Below are positions 52,201 to 62,460 of a DNA stretch of 64,000 nt, in pieces. This DNA is from Paracyclopina nana (Eukaryota; Arthropoda; Copepoda; Cyclopoida; Cyclopettidae): NCBI GenBank assembly GCA_019096065.1, contig JAGUCH010000003.1, positions 8,990,001 through 9,054,000 of the forward strand, given 5' to 3'. The position numbers and the translations under genes are program-made. Position 1 is the first letter of the stretch. Each line of letters begins with the position of its first letter. The notes below the pieces were generated by a model. The model made no database searches and was not told the origin of the DNA. It saw only the letters and a program-made list of their open reading frames with translations.

Positions 52201-55200
52201 AATTTTGGTGAAAATTTTAACGAAACATTAAGAATTAAGACTTAAAACTTTGTAGATGTATATGCGTTAGGTTGAATTTTTTGCTGCATGAAATGTCACT
52301 TTTGCTTAAATTTGATGTAAAATTAGGCATAAAATACCTCATCTAGAAGCCTAAAGCTTTTTTTTTTTCATTAGCCACCTTCACTTAGAATTCTTTGACC
52401 ACCCAAAATACTCTTAAACCCTGTTTTAATGCTTTAAAAACTGTATAAATCAATTTTCGGCGCCCATCAATATATAAGACATAAAAAACAGCTCCTGCCC
52501 AAAAAGTTTTTTTTTGAAAAATGTTTCTTCTATGACTCCCTCTAAACTTAAAAATTCTAAAAAACTAAGTAACTTTTTGGCTCATGAACTCATAAACATA
52601 GTATTCTAGCTTCATAAAAAAAAGGTTTTTGCAGCTTTTTAATTCAAGGTGGGTTTATTTTACACATTATTTCGAAAAAAAGAGCTGCTAAAGGGGCAGC
52701 TTATTTTTATTTAGTGATAGGCACTAAAAAGTAATAAAGTCATTTGCATTCTTAAAATGCCACATAAAAGGCTTTTCAGAAAAATAGACATATCAGGGTG
52801 GTTAAATTCATTAGGTTTTATACCACCTTTCTGTCAAAACATTTGATCTTTTAAAATTGCTCTTAGATAAATTCCTAATTCATCTTGAAGCTTGGTAGGA
52901 GTAAATATTATCTAAGAATATATAGTTTGATCTTAAACAAATTATTTGTACGATTACTGTAATGATAAATTGTACTGTGTTTTTGAATTTTGATTCAAAA
53001 TTATATTATATGTGTTTTTATATAAAAATCTAAGAATGTTACCAGCTTCACAGCGTAACCTAACCAGTTCACCAGATAAAACAATGCGAATATCGTCTTT
53101 GCTTCTTTTTCTAAGACTCAGCTCGTATTCCAGAGTTCGGTCATATCCATTTCCTTTCTCAGGTCTTTCCACTACAATATTTAGATGTTTGGGCGGAAAA
53201 AATACTCGAAACTTTAACTTTGTCATGGCTGGATTTCCTGTATTAGCTTTGTTAACAGCTTCGCACCTATTGAAAAAAAATTATTTGATTTCACAAAATT
53301 TCAGGACAATTACCTGTATTCTTTGTTATTATCTTCTCGATTAGCAGTAAGCGAAGTTTTTGAAAATGAATGTTCACCATAACTATAATTTGAGTTGTAA
53401 TCTTCAATTTCTTTTTCATTTACAAACCATGACAAATAGGGCTTCGGAAATCCACCTGATGATTTGCAAGTGAGGGTTAAAAGCTGACCTTCTCGTAATG
53501 TTTTGTTTTCCGGGACTCCTGTGATTGCTGGTGGATTCGGCTGTTCTAAAATATAAAAAATAAAATTTTTCCAAAAAATAAATCAATTTTTTTTTACTTA
53601 GAACTGTAATCTCTTTTTTAGTGTGCATAATTGCTTCAAACTTATCATTTGCCTTTCTTAATGCAATACAAGAAAGTAAAAAAGAAGCATCCTTCTCAGT
53701 AACTGATAAAATATAGTAAGATGTAGCTCGAAGTTCAGTATGGTAATTTCCAATAGTTAAAGCTGAAGATGTTTTAAAATCTGATGAAAATTGTTCTTGA
53801 AAATCAGAAATTACAGTTTCTTCATTAATTTTCCATTCAATTTTGGGTACAGGATTAGCATTAATGACTTCACATCGATATTTGTATGATTGGTCATTTT
53901 TTACCTCAGATGGACCTAAAAGTACCATTTCCTCTGGAGGAACTAAGAAAAATGGACAATATGACGATAAATACAGAGAAAGGAAAAAAGACTCACAAGT
54001 TACATTTAGGAATATACTTTCATCACTATCGACTGGTCTAGCCATTGTTTCAGGTGCAAATGATCGGCATCGATATTCTGATTTATGATCTTTGGGAGTT
54101 AAAATGAGGCTAATTTCAGATCTACTGATATTTAAAAGACGTATTTTTTGAGAGATAATTTTCCCGTTGAATTTTTTGACATCAATATCTGAAAAAATAC
54201 TCGTAAAATTAAAAAATTGGCCATTTTGTTTTTTCATTACCGTTTGATTCATTTAAGACATTTTCATGAAGAGGTATGCCGTTTTTTAACCAAATGAGAT
54301 TTGGTAGAGGATATCCACCTTCTGTTATGCATATTATCTTTACAGTATCTCCAGATTTTAATTCTGATGATATATTTCCAAATATTTGAGGTGGTGACGG
54401 TGAAGCTTAAAAAAGGATTTTTTGTGGAAAATATATTATTTTGTGCCAAGCATAGATAGATTTTGTTTTATAAGATGTAATTTTGATTGCAATTTTAACT
54501 ATTAACTTGTTACCCAGTTTGGGTAATCTTTCGAAAAATATAAAATATATACTTACAAAAAACTGTCAGACGGTATGTATCTTGGATAAAAGGAAAAAAA
54601 TCAACAGACTGCGAAGCTCTACAACTCATTAGTGCACCGTTATCACTTCCGCTTGTTTTCATAGTAATTTTGCTGACTGTTGTAAAAGTACCATTTCTAG
54701 AACCTTGATAAACCATTTCTGATAATTCAGTAACTGAAAGCAGCAAATATTTTAATGAATCAAAATTTTTTTATATACGTACCTGAATTTTTTGAGATTT
54801 TTTTATTTCCATAAAACCAAACAATATTGGATTTAGGGTTAGAATCTTTGCTAGTGCAGCAAAGATGCAATTTTTCACCAGCTTTTACTGGATTGATGTG
54901 ACCAATTGTTACAGCTTGTGGAGGAACTGGCACAAAAAATTTTTTTTTAGCATGCACATGATGTTTAAACACGAGTACCTTTGATAGTTATGTAGACGGG
55001 TGCTCTTAAAATCATACTGCTTTGAGCGCCTTTACCTGGAGATACCTGACATTCAAAATAATCATCGTGTCCCAAAATAACATCTTGAACTTGCAAATTG
55101 TATATTCCTTGAGATTCATCGATGTGTAAATGACATCTACTGCATGTTTTCTTGATTTCTAAATTTGAATATCCTACAAAAATTTATAAAAGAAAATTAG

Positions 55201-55493
55201 ACAATCACCTAATATAACGATAAGTACCCATAGCAAATCCATTTCTCGTCCATTGTACAGTTCCTTGCCTATTACCAATTATACACCTCAAAAATATTGA
55301 TTCTCCCTCATTGACAGTTTGATTCATAGGCTTTTCAATGAAATATTGAAAAAAAATAGGGCTGTCAAAGTGCTCTGAATGTAAAAAAATACATAGTTTA
55401 AGTATGTAAATGTTCATAAAATTTACCTAACAATGTTGATTCTACAATAAAACAAAAAAATGCAAAGCTTGACAATATTTTTAAGAAAGCCAT
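49211..55493 (-). CDS. Nephrin/Sticks-and-stones/SYG-2-like Ig-FN3 transmembrane receptor
   Basis: My 19-exon model totals 4,185 nt, exactly 1,395 codons, with GT-AG introns: 55493-55427, 55374-55228, 55173-54979, 54926-54783, 54733-54557, 54405-54241, 54188-53997, 53942-53598, 53545-53314, 53266-53043, 52196-51960, 51866-51584, 51506-51202, 51151-50829, 50778-50475, 50227-50054, 50001-49925, 49863-49671, 49611-49211. Features in order: signal peptide (1-~20); first Ig domain with GTVQWTRNGFAMG, the hallmark of nephrin/Kirre proteins; about eight Ig domains; one FN3 domain (50778-50475); a membrane helix (VSIALGLMGVIFFAMVIYL); a ~220-residue cytoplasmic tail ending proline-rich. A single FN3 after the Ig array fits nephrin rather than Kirre. 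Such proteins mediate cell adhesion (myoblast fusion, synapse choice, slit diaphragm). It looks intact. Confidence 0.88.
51536..51575. repeat. MITE arm inside a nephrin intron
   Basis: It reads as one arm of the TGTTGTGG family (ACGTTTTAGGTGAACTTGTAG... ending CCACAACA) and lies wholly within the intron between the exons at 51866-51584 and 51506-51202, making up half of it. Confidence 0.75.
52197..53042 (-). other. Unusually long nephrin intron (846 bp)
   Basis: The other introns of this gene are about 45-105 bp. This one has a GTAACA donor and a TTGTAG acceptor, is AT-rich and has no recognisable element or ORF. It may contain decayed transposon sequence or intronic control elements. Confidence 0.6.
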
Positions 55494-56097
55494 GATCCAT
55501 CAAAATTGGGGAATTGACGCCAAATATGCCTAAAAGTCAGAATTATAAAATATTTAGCTACAGTTTTGGAAATTTTGAAAAGAAAGTTACCTTTAACAGA
55601 GGAAGAAATCAAAGGAGCAACTTATTTCACTTTTTAGGCCAATACTATAGGAGCAGCACTAGCTGAAGATTCGCAAGCTGGTTGGTTGCATCTGGAGAAA
55701 GACGCACAGAGAAATGAGGAGAGAAAAAAGGCGGCTCCAGCAAAATCGTAAATTTCCTTGAAGAAGCTTTTTTAAGCTGGAAGTAAAATATACTTTTTTA
55801 AAAGGAAGCAGAGCAGTGGCCAAATTAAGATTAATTGTAAAATATAATCTTTTTAAATTTTTTGAAAAATTGATCTGCTACTTAAATAAAAAATCAATTT
55901 ATGTTTAGGCTATAAGTTAATAATAAATTCTTAGAAAAAATGCATATAGATTAAATTTTTGAATGTAAGCCAAGTTTTTGTGAACTTTCTCCTAAAGATA
56001 GAAGGCAAATAGGCCAGTTTTGCTCAATGCTCCATGAAAATTGAATGATTTTGTCTGGAGATAAATTGAAATCTTTGACTTAAAATAAATATAGAAA

Positions 56098-56726
56098 ATG
56101 GCACGACAGGTTCTTGATTTAGAAGAATGGGATACGATGCTAGCAAAAATGCATCGTTTTCATGCAAACATATCCCAAGAAGTTGCAACAATAGTGCAAG
56201 CAATCCGTAAGGAAATGAAAAGTCAGCTAGTACCTTTAGCCGAAGAAAAAGCAACATTTGGAAAAGTAAGGAACTCCAAAAATAATATTTTGAAATTCTG
56301 AAATTTCTTTTTTAGGCGGTCAAAAAAGTCATAAGAGATTTGTGGGCTTTAGAATATGAAATTGTCGAAATTCAGACAGAATTTGCAAAAGGTATTGGAA
56401 GCATTGATATTAACAATCTTACTGATGATTTTGTGGAAGACGTAATGCTACAATCTAAGCCGTTGCAAGGAATTTTGATGGCAATTCGGCTAAGACAAAA
56501 GGTATTCAAAAAACTGATATAACTTTTACCGATTGTGTCGTCAAAATTGGCTGTTCCTTTTTTTCAGAACAAAATGGAGGAAGTAAAAAAGACTTATTGG
56601 GAAGATATTAAGGAGTTACCACCTCTTAAAGTAACTCGTCCTCCAAAAGCAGACAAGGTCCAAGAAAACATTGATCCAAAACCTGATGAGCTAAAATCTA
56701 CTCCATTAACACAAGTTTCAGCATGA
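56098..56726 (+). CDS. Unrecognised 170-residue helical protein, three exons
   Basis: Exons 56098-56265, 56316-56501 and 56568-56726 with GT-AG introns of 50 and 66 bp; the exons are 56, 62 and 53 codons, all phase 0. The product is mostly helical: an acidic/hydrophobic N-terminus (LDLEEWDTMLAKMHRF), a long helix, a DINNLTDDFVEDVM segment and a lysine/proline-rich tail. No signal peptide or membrane segment. I do not recognise the family. It is divergent from the nephrin-like gene, with ~600 bp between starts. A 58-codon ORF begins 29 nt after its stop. Confidence 0.75.
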
Positions 56727-56755
56727 AAAAAAAACGTCTCTAGTATACTTAAGTC

Positions 56756-56932
56756 ATGACAATGGCAAAAATTGAACGGAAATTTTCAGTCAAAGGCTCA
56801 AGAAATTTTAAAGTATGTGCTCAAATCAATAAAGCTGCTTGCATCAAAATTTTCACAAAAAAAGTATATCCTGTTCATTTAAAGTCTTTGCGGAAGCCAA
56901 GAGCCAATAAACCTAAAACAAGACAAGTTTAA
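56756..56932 (+). CDS. Small basic ORF (58 codons) 29 nt downstream of the preceding gene
   Basis: ATG 56756 to TAA 56930-56932; too short to be flagged by length alone. About a third of the residues are Lys/Arg, with two cysteines.  It could be the second cistron of a dicistronic mRNA or a ribosome-associated small protein, but could also be 3' UTR: AATAAA motifs lie inside it near 56826 and 56906. No homologue is recognised. Confidence 0.3.
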   Translation: MTMAKIERKFSVKGSRNFKVCAQINKAACIKIFTKKVYPVHLKSLRKPRANKPKTRQV

Positions 56933-57727
56933 ACAATGATTATAAGTATGAAGTAAGAAGGCAACCATACCATTAGTAGACGTATGTTTCACTAATGTAT
57001 TTCAATGGTTGAAATTGTTTGAATTATCTTCATCAGCTTCGATAATCAATATTTTTATATTTCAGGCTTTGATTGATTTAGGCTTTGTGGCAGGCAGCTT
57101 TTTCAACAACGAATGCACATATTTTGCATCATTGCATCAATTAAAATAAGATTAGGATTCCAAAAACCATGTTCTCTGTTTCTTTAAATTTGCACTAATT
57201 CTTTGGGTCTTCAGCAAATTTTTAAAGCAATTTGATAAAATAATAAAAAAATATGAAATGTCCAAAATTCAAGCTCCGCACGATATATTTTTCTTCAATT
57301 CATATGAAAATTGCAAAGATGGCCTAGAGTCAAGAATGTGTATATATTTTGAGTGGGGAATTTTTTTTGGGTTGAAAAAGCCCTGAGGTTGATTTTGAAC
57401 AAGTTTGCATAAGAAGGCAGAAAGCAAATATCTCATTTTGAGTACATTTTAGACTTGAAAAACAGAGGGGGTCATTGCTATTTATAATATAAATATTGTA
57501 AATAACAATTTGAATTTTTGAAACTGATTAACTAGAAATAATTTTATTAGGTAATAAATAATTCAGTATTTTTTTACTTCTTAGGCTTCGCACAATGTCT
57601 GTAAAACTATATTGTGAAATTTAAGGAAAAATTGTACATTTTTTTATTGTCATTTCAGTAATATATTAAGACTTTTGAAAAAATTTTACGTTGAGGGAAA
57701 ATCTAGAAATTTACCTGTAACGTCTTA
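56933..57727. other. Gene-free stretch
   Basis: AT-rich with no supported gene, RNA gene or repeat. Confidence 0.5.
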
Positions 57728-58058
57728 AAAGAGTCTATGCAGGGCCAGGTGGCAAATTCATGGTGAGCAAAAATCTAGAATCAAATGAAACCTATCCCAA
57801 AAATACCCCCATATGATGCATGATGGAGTTATTATGCAACATATGCAACATAAAAACGCTCTTAGGCTGAGGTAGAGGCTAATTTTTGGACCTAGGTGGA
57901 AAATTGGTGATTTTGTTGGTTCATTTTAGAAAGTATCAAAAATTCAATAGCTCCAGCCAGGGTAGGCAGATTCAAAAAAAATTTTACCACTTGACTGCTG
58001 GTTTATGAGAAATTTTTTGACAGCAATTTTTTTTCACTAGGCATATTAAATTGACAGC

Positions 58059-58126
58059 TGTTGTGGACGATTTGTAGTTCGTCTTTTTGAGACGTTTCAG
58101 GCGAACTTGTAGTTCTTTTCACATCA
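58059..58126. mobile_element. 68-bp MITE nested in the large inverted-repeat element
   Basis: TGTTGTGG...CACATCA with the TSD GACAGC at 58053-58058 and 58127-58132. The opposite arm of the host repeat preserves the empty site with a single GACAGC, direct proof of insertion. A shortened member of the 48937-49045 family. Confidence 0.9.
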
Positions 58127-58547
58127 GACAGCTGAAAGAGAAAACGCTCCAAACTGTTTATATTAAAAAACTTTGCGGTCGATGGTTTTGGCATAAATCG
58201 TTGGCTTTTTAGAAAGCTCTTTTTTAGTCACACATTAGGACAGGTAGTTTAGGTTGAACTGACCCAATGGCCGCTGAGCTATTCAAGCTTGAAAATGGAA
58301 AAAGTGGGCAATTTTCTTTTCTTGTGCATTTAGGGTCATTTTTATTTCATAAAATCTTTATTTTCACAAAATAATAAAGTGTTTTGGATTTCTATTACAT
58401 AAATATATTACACAAGGCTTGGAACAAATAGCAATAAGAAGTTAAAAAAAAGTGTTTTAAAAGTAAACAATGGCTCTATTTTTTGAAAAGACATAACCCA
58501 GGCATCCGATTGCATTTGGTGCTTGTTCGTGGTATCACTACAAATAC

Positions 58548-58632
58548 CTGGTGCTACAAAACGCATACTACCAGCGAAATGCACTGTACCTGGAGCCTGT
58601 ATTATGGCACACAAATCCATTTTGTAGCACCA
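58548..58632. repeat. Hairpin in the core of the large inverted-repeat element
   Basis: GGTGCTACAAAA near 58548 and TTTTGTAGCACC near 58620 form a 12-bp perfect inverted repeat separated by ~60 bp. Function unknown. Confidence 0.6.
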
Positions 58633-59303
58633 TCTGGCTTGACAGTATTTTCAGGGATGATCTGTTGCAGTAGTTCTAAATATGATGTAATAACACCATA
58701 AATAATTTTTGGTTCAATTTTTTGATTTAAGTAATTCTTATTTTATGAAAAAAAAATATTTTTTGAAGTAAAAAGTGCCCGCTTGAATAGCTCAGCGGCT
58801 TTTGGGTCAATTCCACCTAGGTTACCAGCCATATTGTGTAACTTGATCTCAGCTTTCCAGAGAGCCAAATATTTATGCCAAAACAATCGACCGCAAAAAA
58901 GTTTTTTAATATCAACAGTTTTGAGCGTTTTCTCTTTCAGCTGTCAAACCAAAAAGCCTAGTGAAATAAATTTGCTGTCGAAAAACTCCTCATAAACCAG
59001 TAGTCAAGTGGTAAAATTTTTTTTTGGGTCAGCTTCTGGCTGTAGCTATTGAATTTTTGATGCTTTCTAATAAGAGCCAATTTTCCACCTAGGTCCAAAA
59101 ATTGGCCTCTACCTTAGCCCAGGAGCATTTCTAGGCCCAAGTTGCATAACACTTAATCATTTCACTATATGGGGGTACTATTGGGACAGGTGTCATTTGA
59201 TTACCATGAATTTGCCGCCTGGCTCCTACATAGACTCTTAAATTTGTATTTAAATATTGTTTAAATACAAGACATCCATTTGTTTAAATGATTATTTTAA
59301 AAG

Positions 59304-60238
59304 CGGCATGGGTAAAGAGATAAAGCGATAAATCGAGAAAACGATAAATATTCGCGCTTAGGTGTGAAATTTTGCGCTTTATTTTGGTGGTCAATTTCTC
59401 GTTTTACCTTGGAGTATAATGATAAAATGGAATTATTCTTATCACACTACAAAGTGAAATTAGTTTGCCAATTGAAAGGCTCACTTTGCTATACCATAGC
59501 TCTATTGTTACTCTATATATGCCCAGGATCCTGGGCATTGTATGGTGACAAAATGCACTTTTTCAGCAATACAGCAAAAAACAAATCAAAGCTCAAGAGA
59601 GAAAATTATTTAGCTAGAAAGTAGGCAGATATAAAGTTTTGAGCTAATGGCTATGTATTTTGTCATGAAAGCACTGAAAGCCAATAGTTATGAGCTATCT
59701 TGGAACACAAGAAAGCTATTCCACAAACATTGAATACTTTAACATAGCACCATAATGGTAGGTAAGGACCCTTCTAGTGATAAAGCATACTAAATATAAC
59801 AATAGGCTTAGTTAAAGAATGTTTCAATGAAGAATATTGAAGCTGCATCTTATAGTTATTTTGCTCAGTATCTCTGGAACCAGATGACATGAAAACAAAC
59901 TCAGAACCAATTTGAAAAGCTACAAACCTCAGCTTTCCAACTATTAAAATTAAAAAGCTGAAATGTTTTTGGTTCTGGAGTTATAAGCCTTTAAAACTAG
60001 TCCTATTTTATTTCCATAACTCCTTAGAAGCAGCACTAGCTGTGGACAATCTTAATGAAATTGTCCAGAAAATGGTGCTCATAGTTTTCAAGTGCAGTGT
60101 GATAAAAAAAATCTTTTTATCGTTTTACCTCAAAGTAAAACGAGAAATTGACCATGAAAATAAAACGCAAAAATTCACACATAGCTGCGAATATTTTGCG
60201 ATTTATTGATTTATCGTTTTAACGCTTTACCCATGCCC
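59304..60238. mobile_element. 935-bp inverted-repeat element with 9-bp TSD
   Basis: Arms of ~130 bp start CGGCATGGGTAAAG (left) and GGGCATGGGTAAAG (right, reverse complement), both with GATAAATC and TCAATTTCTCGTTTTAC stretches. It is flanked by TTTTAAAAG at 59295-59303 and 60239-60247. Long terminal inverted repeats plus a 9-bp duplication are typical of Mutator-like elements. No transposase is visible. Confidence 0.8.
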
Positions 60239-60764
60239 TTTTAAAAGCATAAAAATACACAATAGACAAGATTTTTTTGAATTCAAAACTTTGGTTTTTT
60301 ACGATTAAAAAAGGTATTTTAATTATCATTTGCAGCATAAGCGTTCACAAAGCGTTTGTTTTCCCTAGTTTTTAAAATGTTAGAGTAAAATGACAGCATA
60401 TAATCATCAAGTGACTGTTTTTGAAACTGCTAAAAAATTTTCTTTTGCAATTTTTGTGTTAAAAAAGAACAAGATATTGCTTTGCTGCGTTTACTCAATT
60501 CATACAAAAATTCATAAAAAATGATTGTCAAAGATCTTTCACATGAATAAACATTAATTTTTGAATCAATAATGATAAAATACATTGAAATTTCTTGATT
60601 GTATCGTTTTTTATATAAAAAATATATCATATCAATATAACTTTTATGTAAGGTAATTTTTTTAATGACTTTATTGCTCTTTTGTGCTCTCTTCTCTCTT
60701 TTTACTTATAATTCAGTTGGAACAATATCGTTATTGATAGAAGTTCATTTCTTCATTATTGGAT

Positions 60765-61218
60765 ATGAATAAAAAAATTTTTTTGGTTGCTAGCTTCATG
60801 TTTTGGTTCAATGAGGTAAGAACTACCTGTGTTTTTATTGACGAACTAAAATTAAAATCTCTCTTTAGTGTTCTTTCAAGCAATTTGAAGGCCAAAATGT
60901 CATTAATTTGAACTCCAGTTTTGGCCAAATGGATGACAAACTACATGAATTATTAGCTACACTTAGCCAAATGGAAGACAAAAAAATTAAACAATACCTT
61001 GCCTTATTGGTTGACCTGATAGCCAATTTGAATATTAATTTATCAGTAAAAAAACAAAAAGTATGTTTTTTGTTATTGTATTCATAATTTTAGCTGTCTT
61101 TACAAATTTGTTTTTCCTTTTCTTTCAGATTGATTACCCATCACATCCTTTTAGTGATGAAAAAGTGTTTTACTTGATGAGAATGAAAAAAATGACTTTG
61201 AATAGAAAGGCATCTTAA
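60765..61218 (+). CDS. Small putatively secreted protein (110 residues), three exons
   Basis: Exons 60765-60815, 60869-61060 and 61129-61218 (17, 64 and 30 codons including stop), all phase 0, with GT-AG introns of 53 and 68 bp and pyrimidine-rich acceptors. Exon 1 encodes a compact signal-peptide-like N-terminus (KKIFLVASFMFWF). Exon 2 is a helical, charged segment; exon 3 a short basic end. Only one cysteine, so not a typical disulfide-rich peptide. An A-rich AATAAA lies ~25 bp after the stop. Each exon is too short to stand out on its own. No family is recognised. Confidence 0.6.
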
Positions 61219-62460
61219 AGTAACGATTGTTGTTAATCAAAATTTAAATAAAAAAATCCTCCCTTTCTGCATTGCAAAAAGTATTTTAGAAATTTTTTAT
61301 TAGATTATATTCCATTAAGTTGTAAACATTCTATAACTAAAACTTATGTTTAATTTTGTACCAGATATTACCATAGCATAAAAAGGTTTTTTTTTCAATT
61401 TGGGTAATATTAAAAACGCATCAGTTGCATAATTTTATAGCTTTCTCCCTTTAAATAAAAAAAAGAAGCCATTTGTAATAAAACTCCCTTAATTTTTGTA
61501 CACATTGACTTAATGAAGGTCCTAACTTAAAATTGTCTGAACATTTTCTTGGGGTTTATTAGGTAGTAATTTAAAAATGCTGACCTATGGCTTCCCATGA
61601 AATTTCGCAAACGTCCAGAACCAAGAAACCTAATAATTATTTTATGAGATCATCAATAGAAATGACCCACTCTGAAAAAAAAGATTATCTTTTTAATTTT
61701 ATAAGCATATTTGTAAAATGCACTCAAATTGAGACATTAGCTAACAACCTTAGTATGCAAACTTAATCAAGTTGGTATCAACTTTTAGCATGGCTATATC
61801 TCAATTTCTGTTCATCCTAGCTATTTTACCTTAAGTAATTTAAGTTTTATTTTAAACTCTAGTGTGGGTTGTTGAGCGTACCTATCCCTAAAAAATGAGT
61901 CGTTTTTGAGTTATTGGAAGCGATAGGCAAGGATTCTTATGTTATCACTACACGCTTTCAGAAAATGTATAATTTTGTGTGTTGTAAGTAGTTTGGGTTA
62001 GGTCCCTTGCCAAGTCAACGTTTATACTCAATTTTAGATAGATTGATTACCCTTAAATGGCGACTGATTTACAGGCAAAAGAAGCCGTTTAAAATTTTAT
62101 TCTAACGAATTAATCTGGAATAGAAGGCTCATTCAACGCGACAAGTAACCTGAAATCGAGGAAGCTAAAGACGCAGAATCCGACCACATCGGGTCGAAAA
62201 GAGACACCAAAAATGATCTTTTTGGGCACTTGATCATAAAAAATCATTATAAAAAACATACAATCAAAACTAATCTTTTTAAATTTTATCAGAAAGAAAA
62301 GAATTGTTTCTGATTTTTTCTCCAAGTTTTTTCATTCTAGCATACAAGTAAAGCATAAATAATGCAATAAAAAAAATAATGCCTAATTTATTGATATTCT
62401 TTACGAAGGCACAAGACAAAAAGTACAGGAAATCAAAATTATGGATTTTTTCAACAACTT
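61219..62460. other. Intergenic, nothing supported
   Basis: AT-rich; open frames here are short and lack coding character. I see no RNA gene. Confidence 0.5.

Larger units (their letters stand above)
57728..59245. mobile_element. 1.5-kb element with ~480-bp inverted repeats
   Basis: The left arm (57728-~58290) and right arm (~58773-59245) are inverted copies, roughly 80-85% alike, starting AAGAGTCTATG. Shared landmarks include GTACCCCCATAT-type, GGACCTAGGTGGAAAATTGG and CCGCTGAGCTATTCAAGC stretches. The left arm is longer because a 68-bp MITE plus its duplication sits in it. Flanks contain TTAA on both sides, so a TTAA target is possible. The ~480-bp core has no long ORF. Superfamily unknown. 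Confidence 0.8.
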
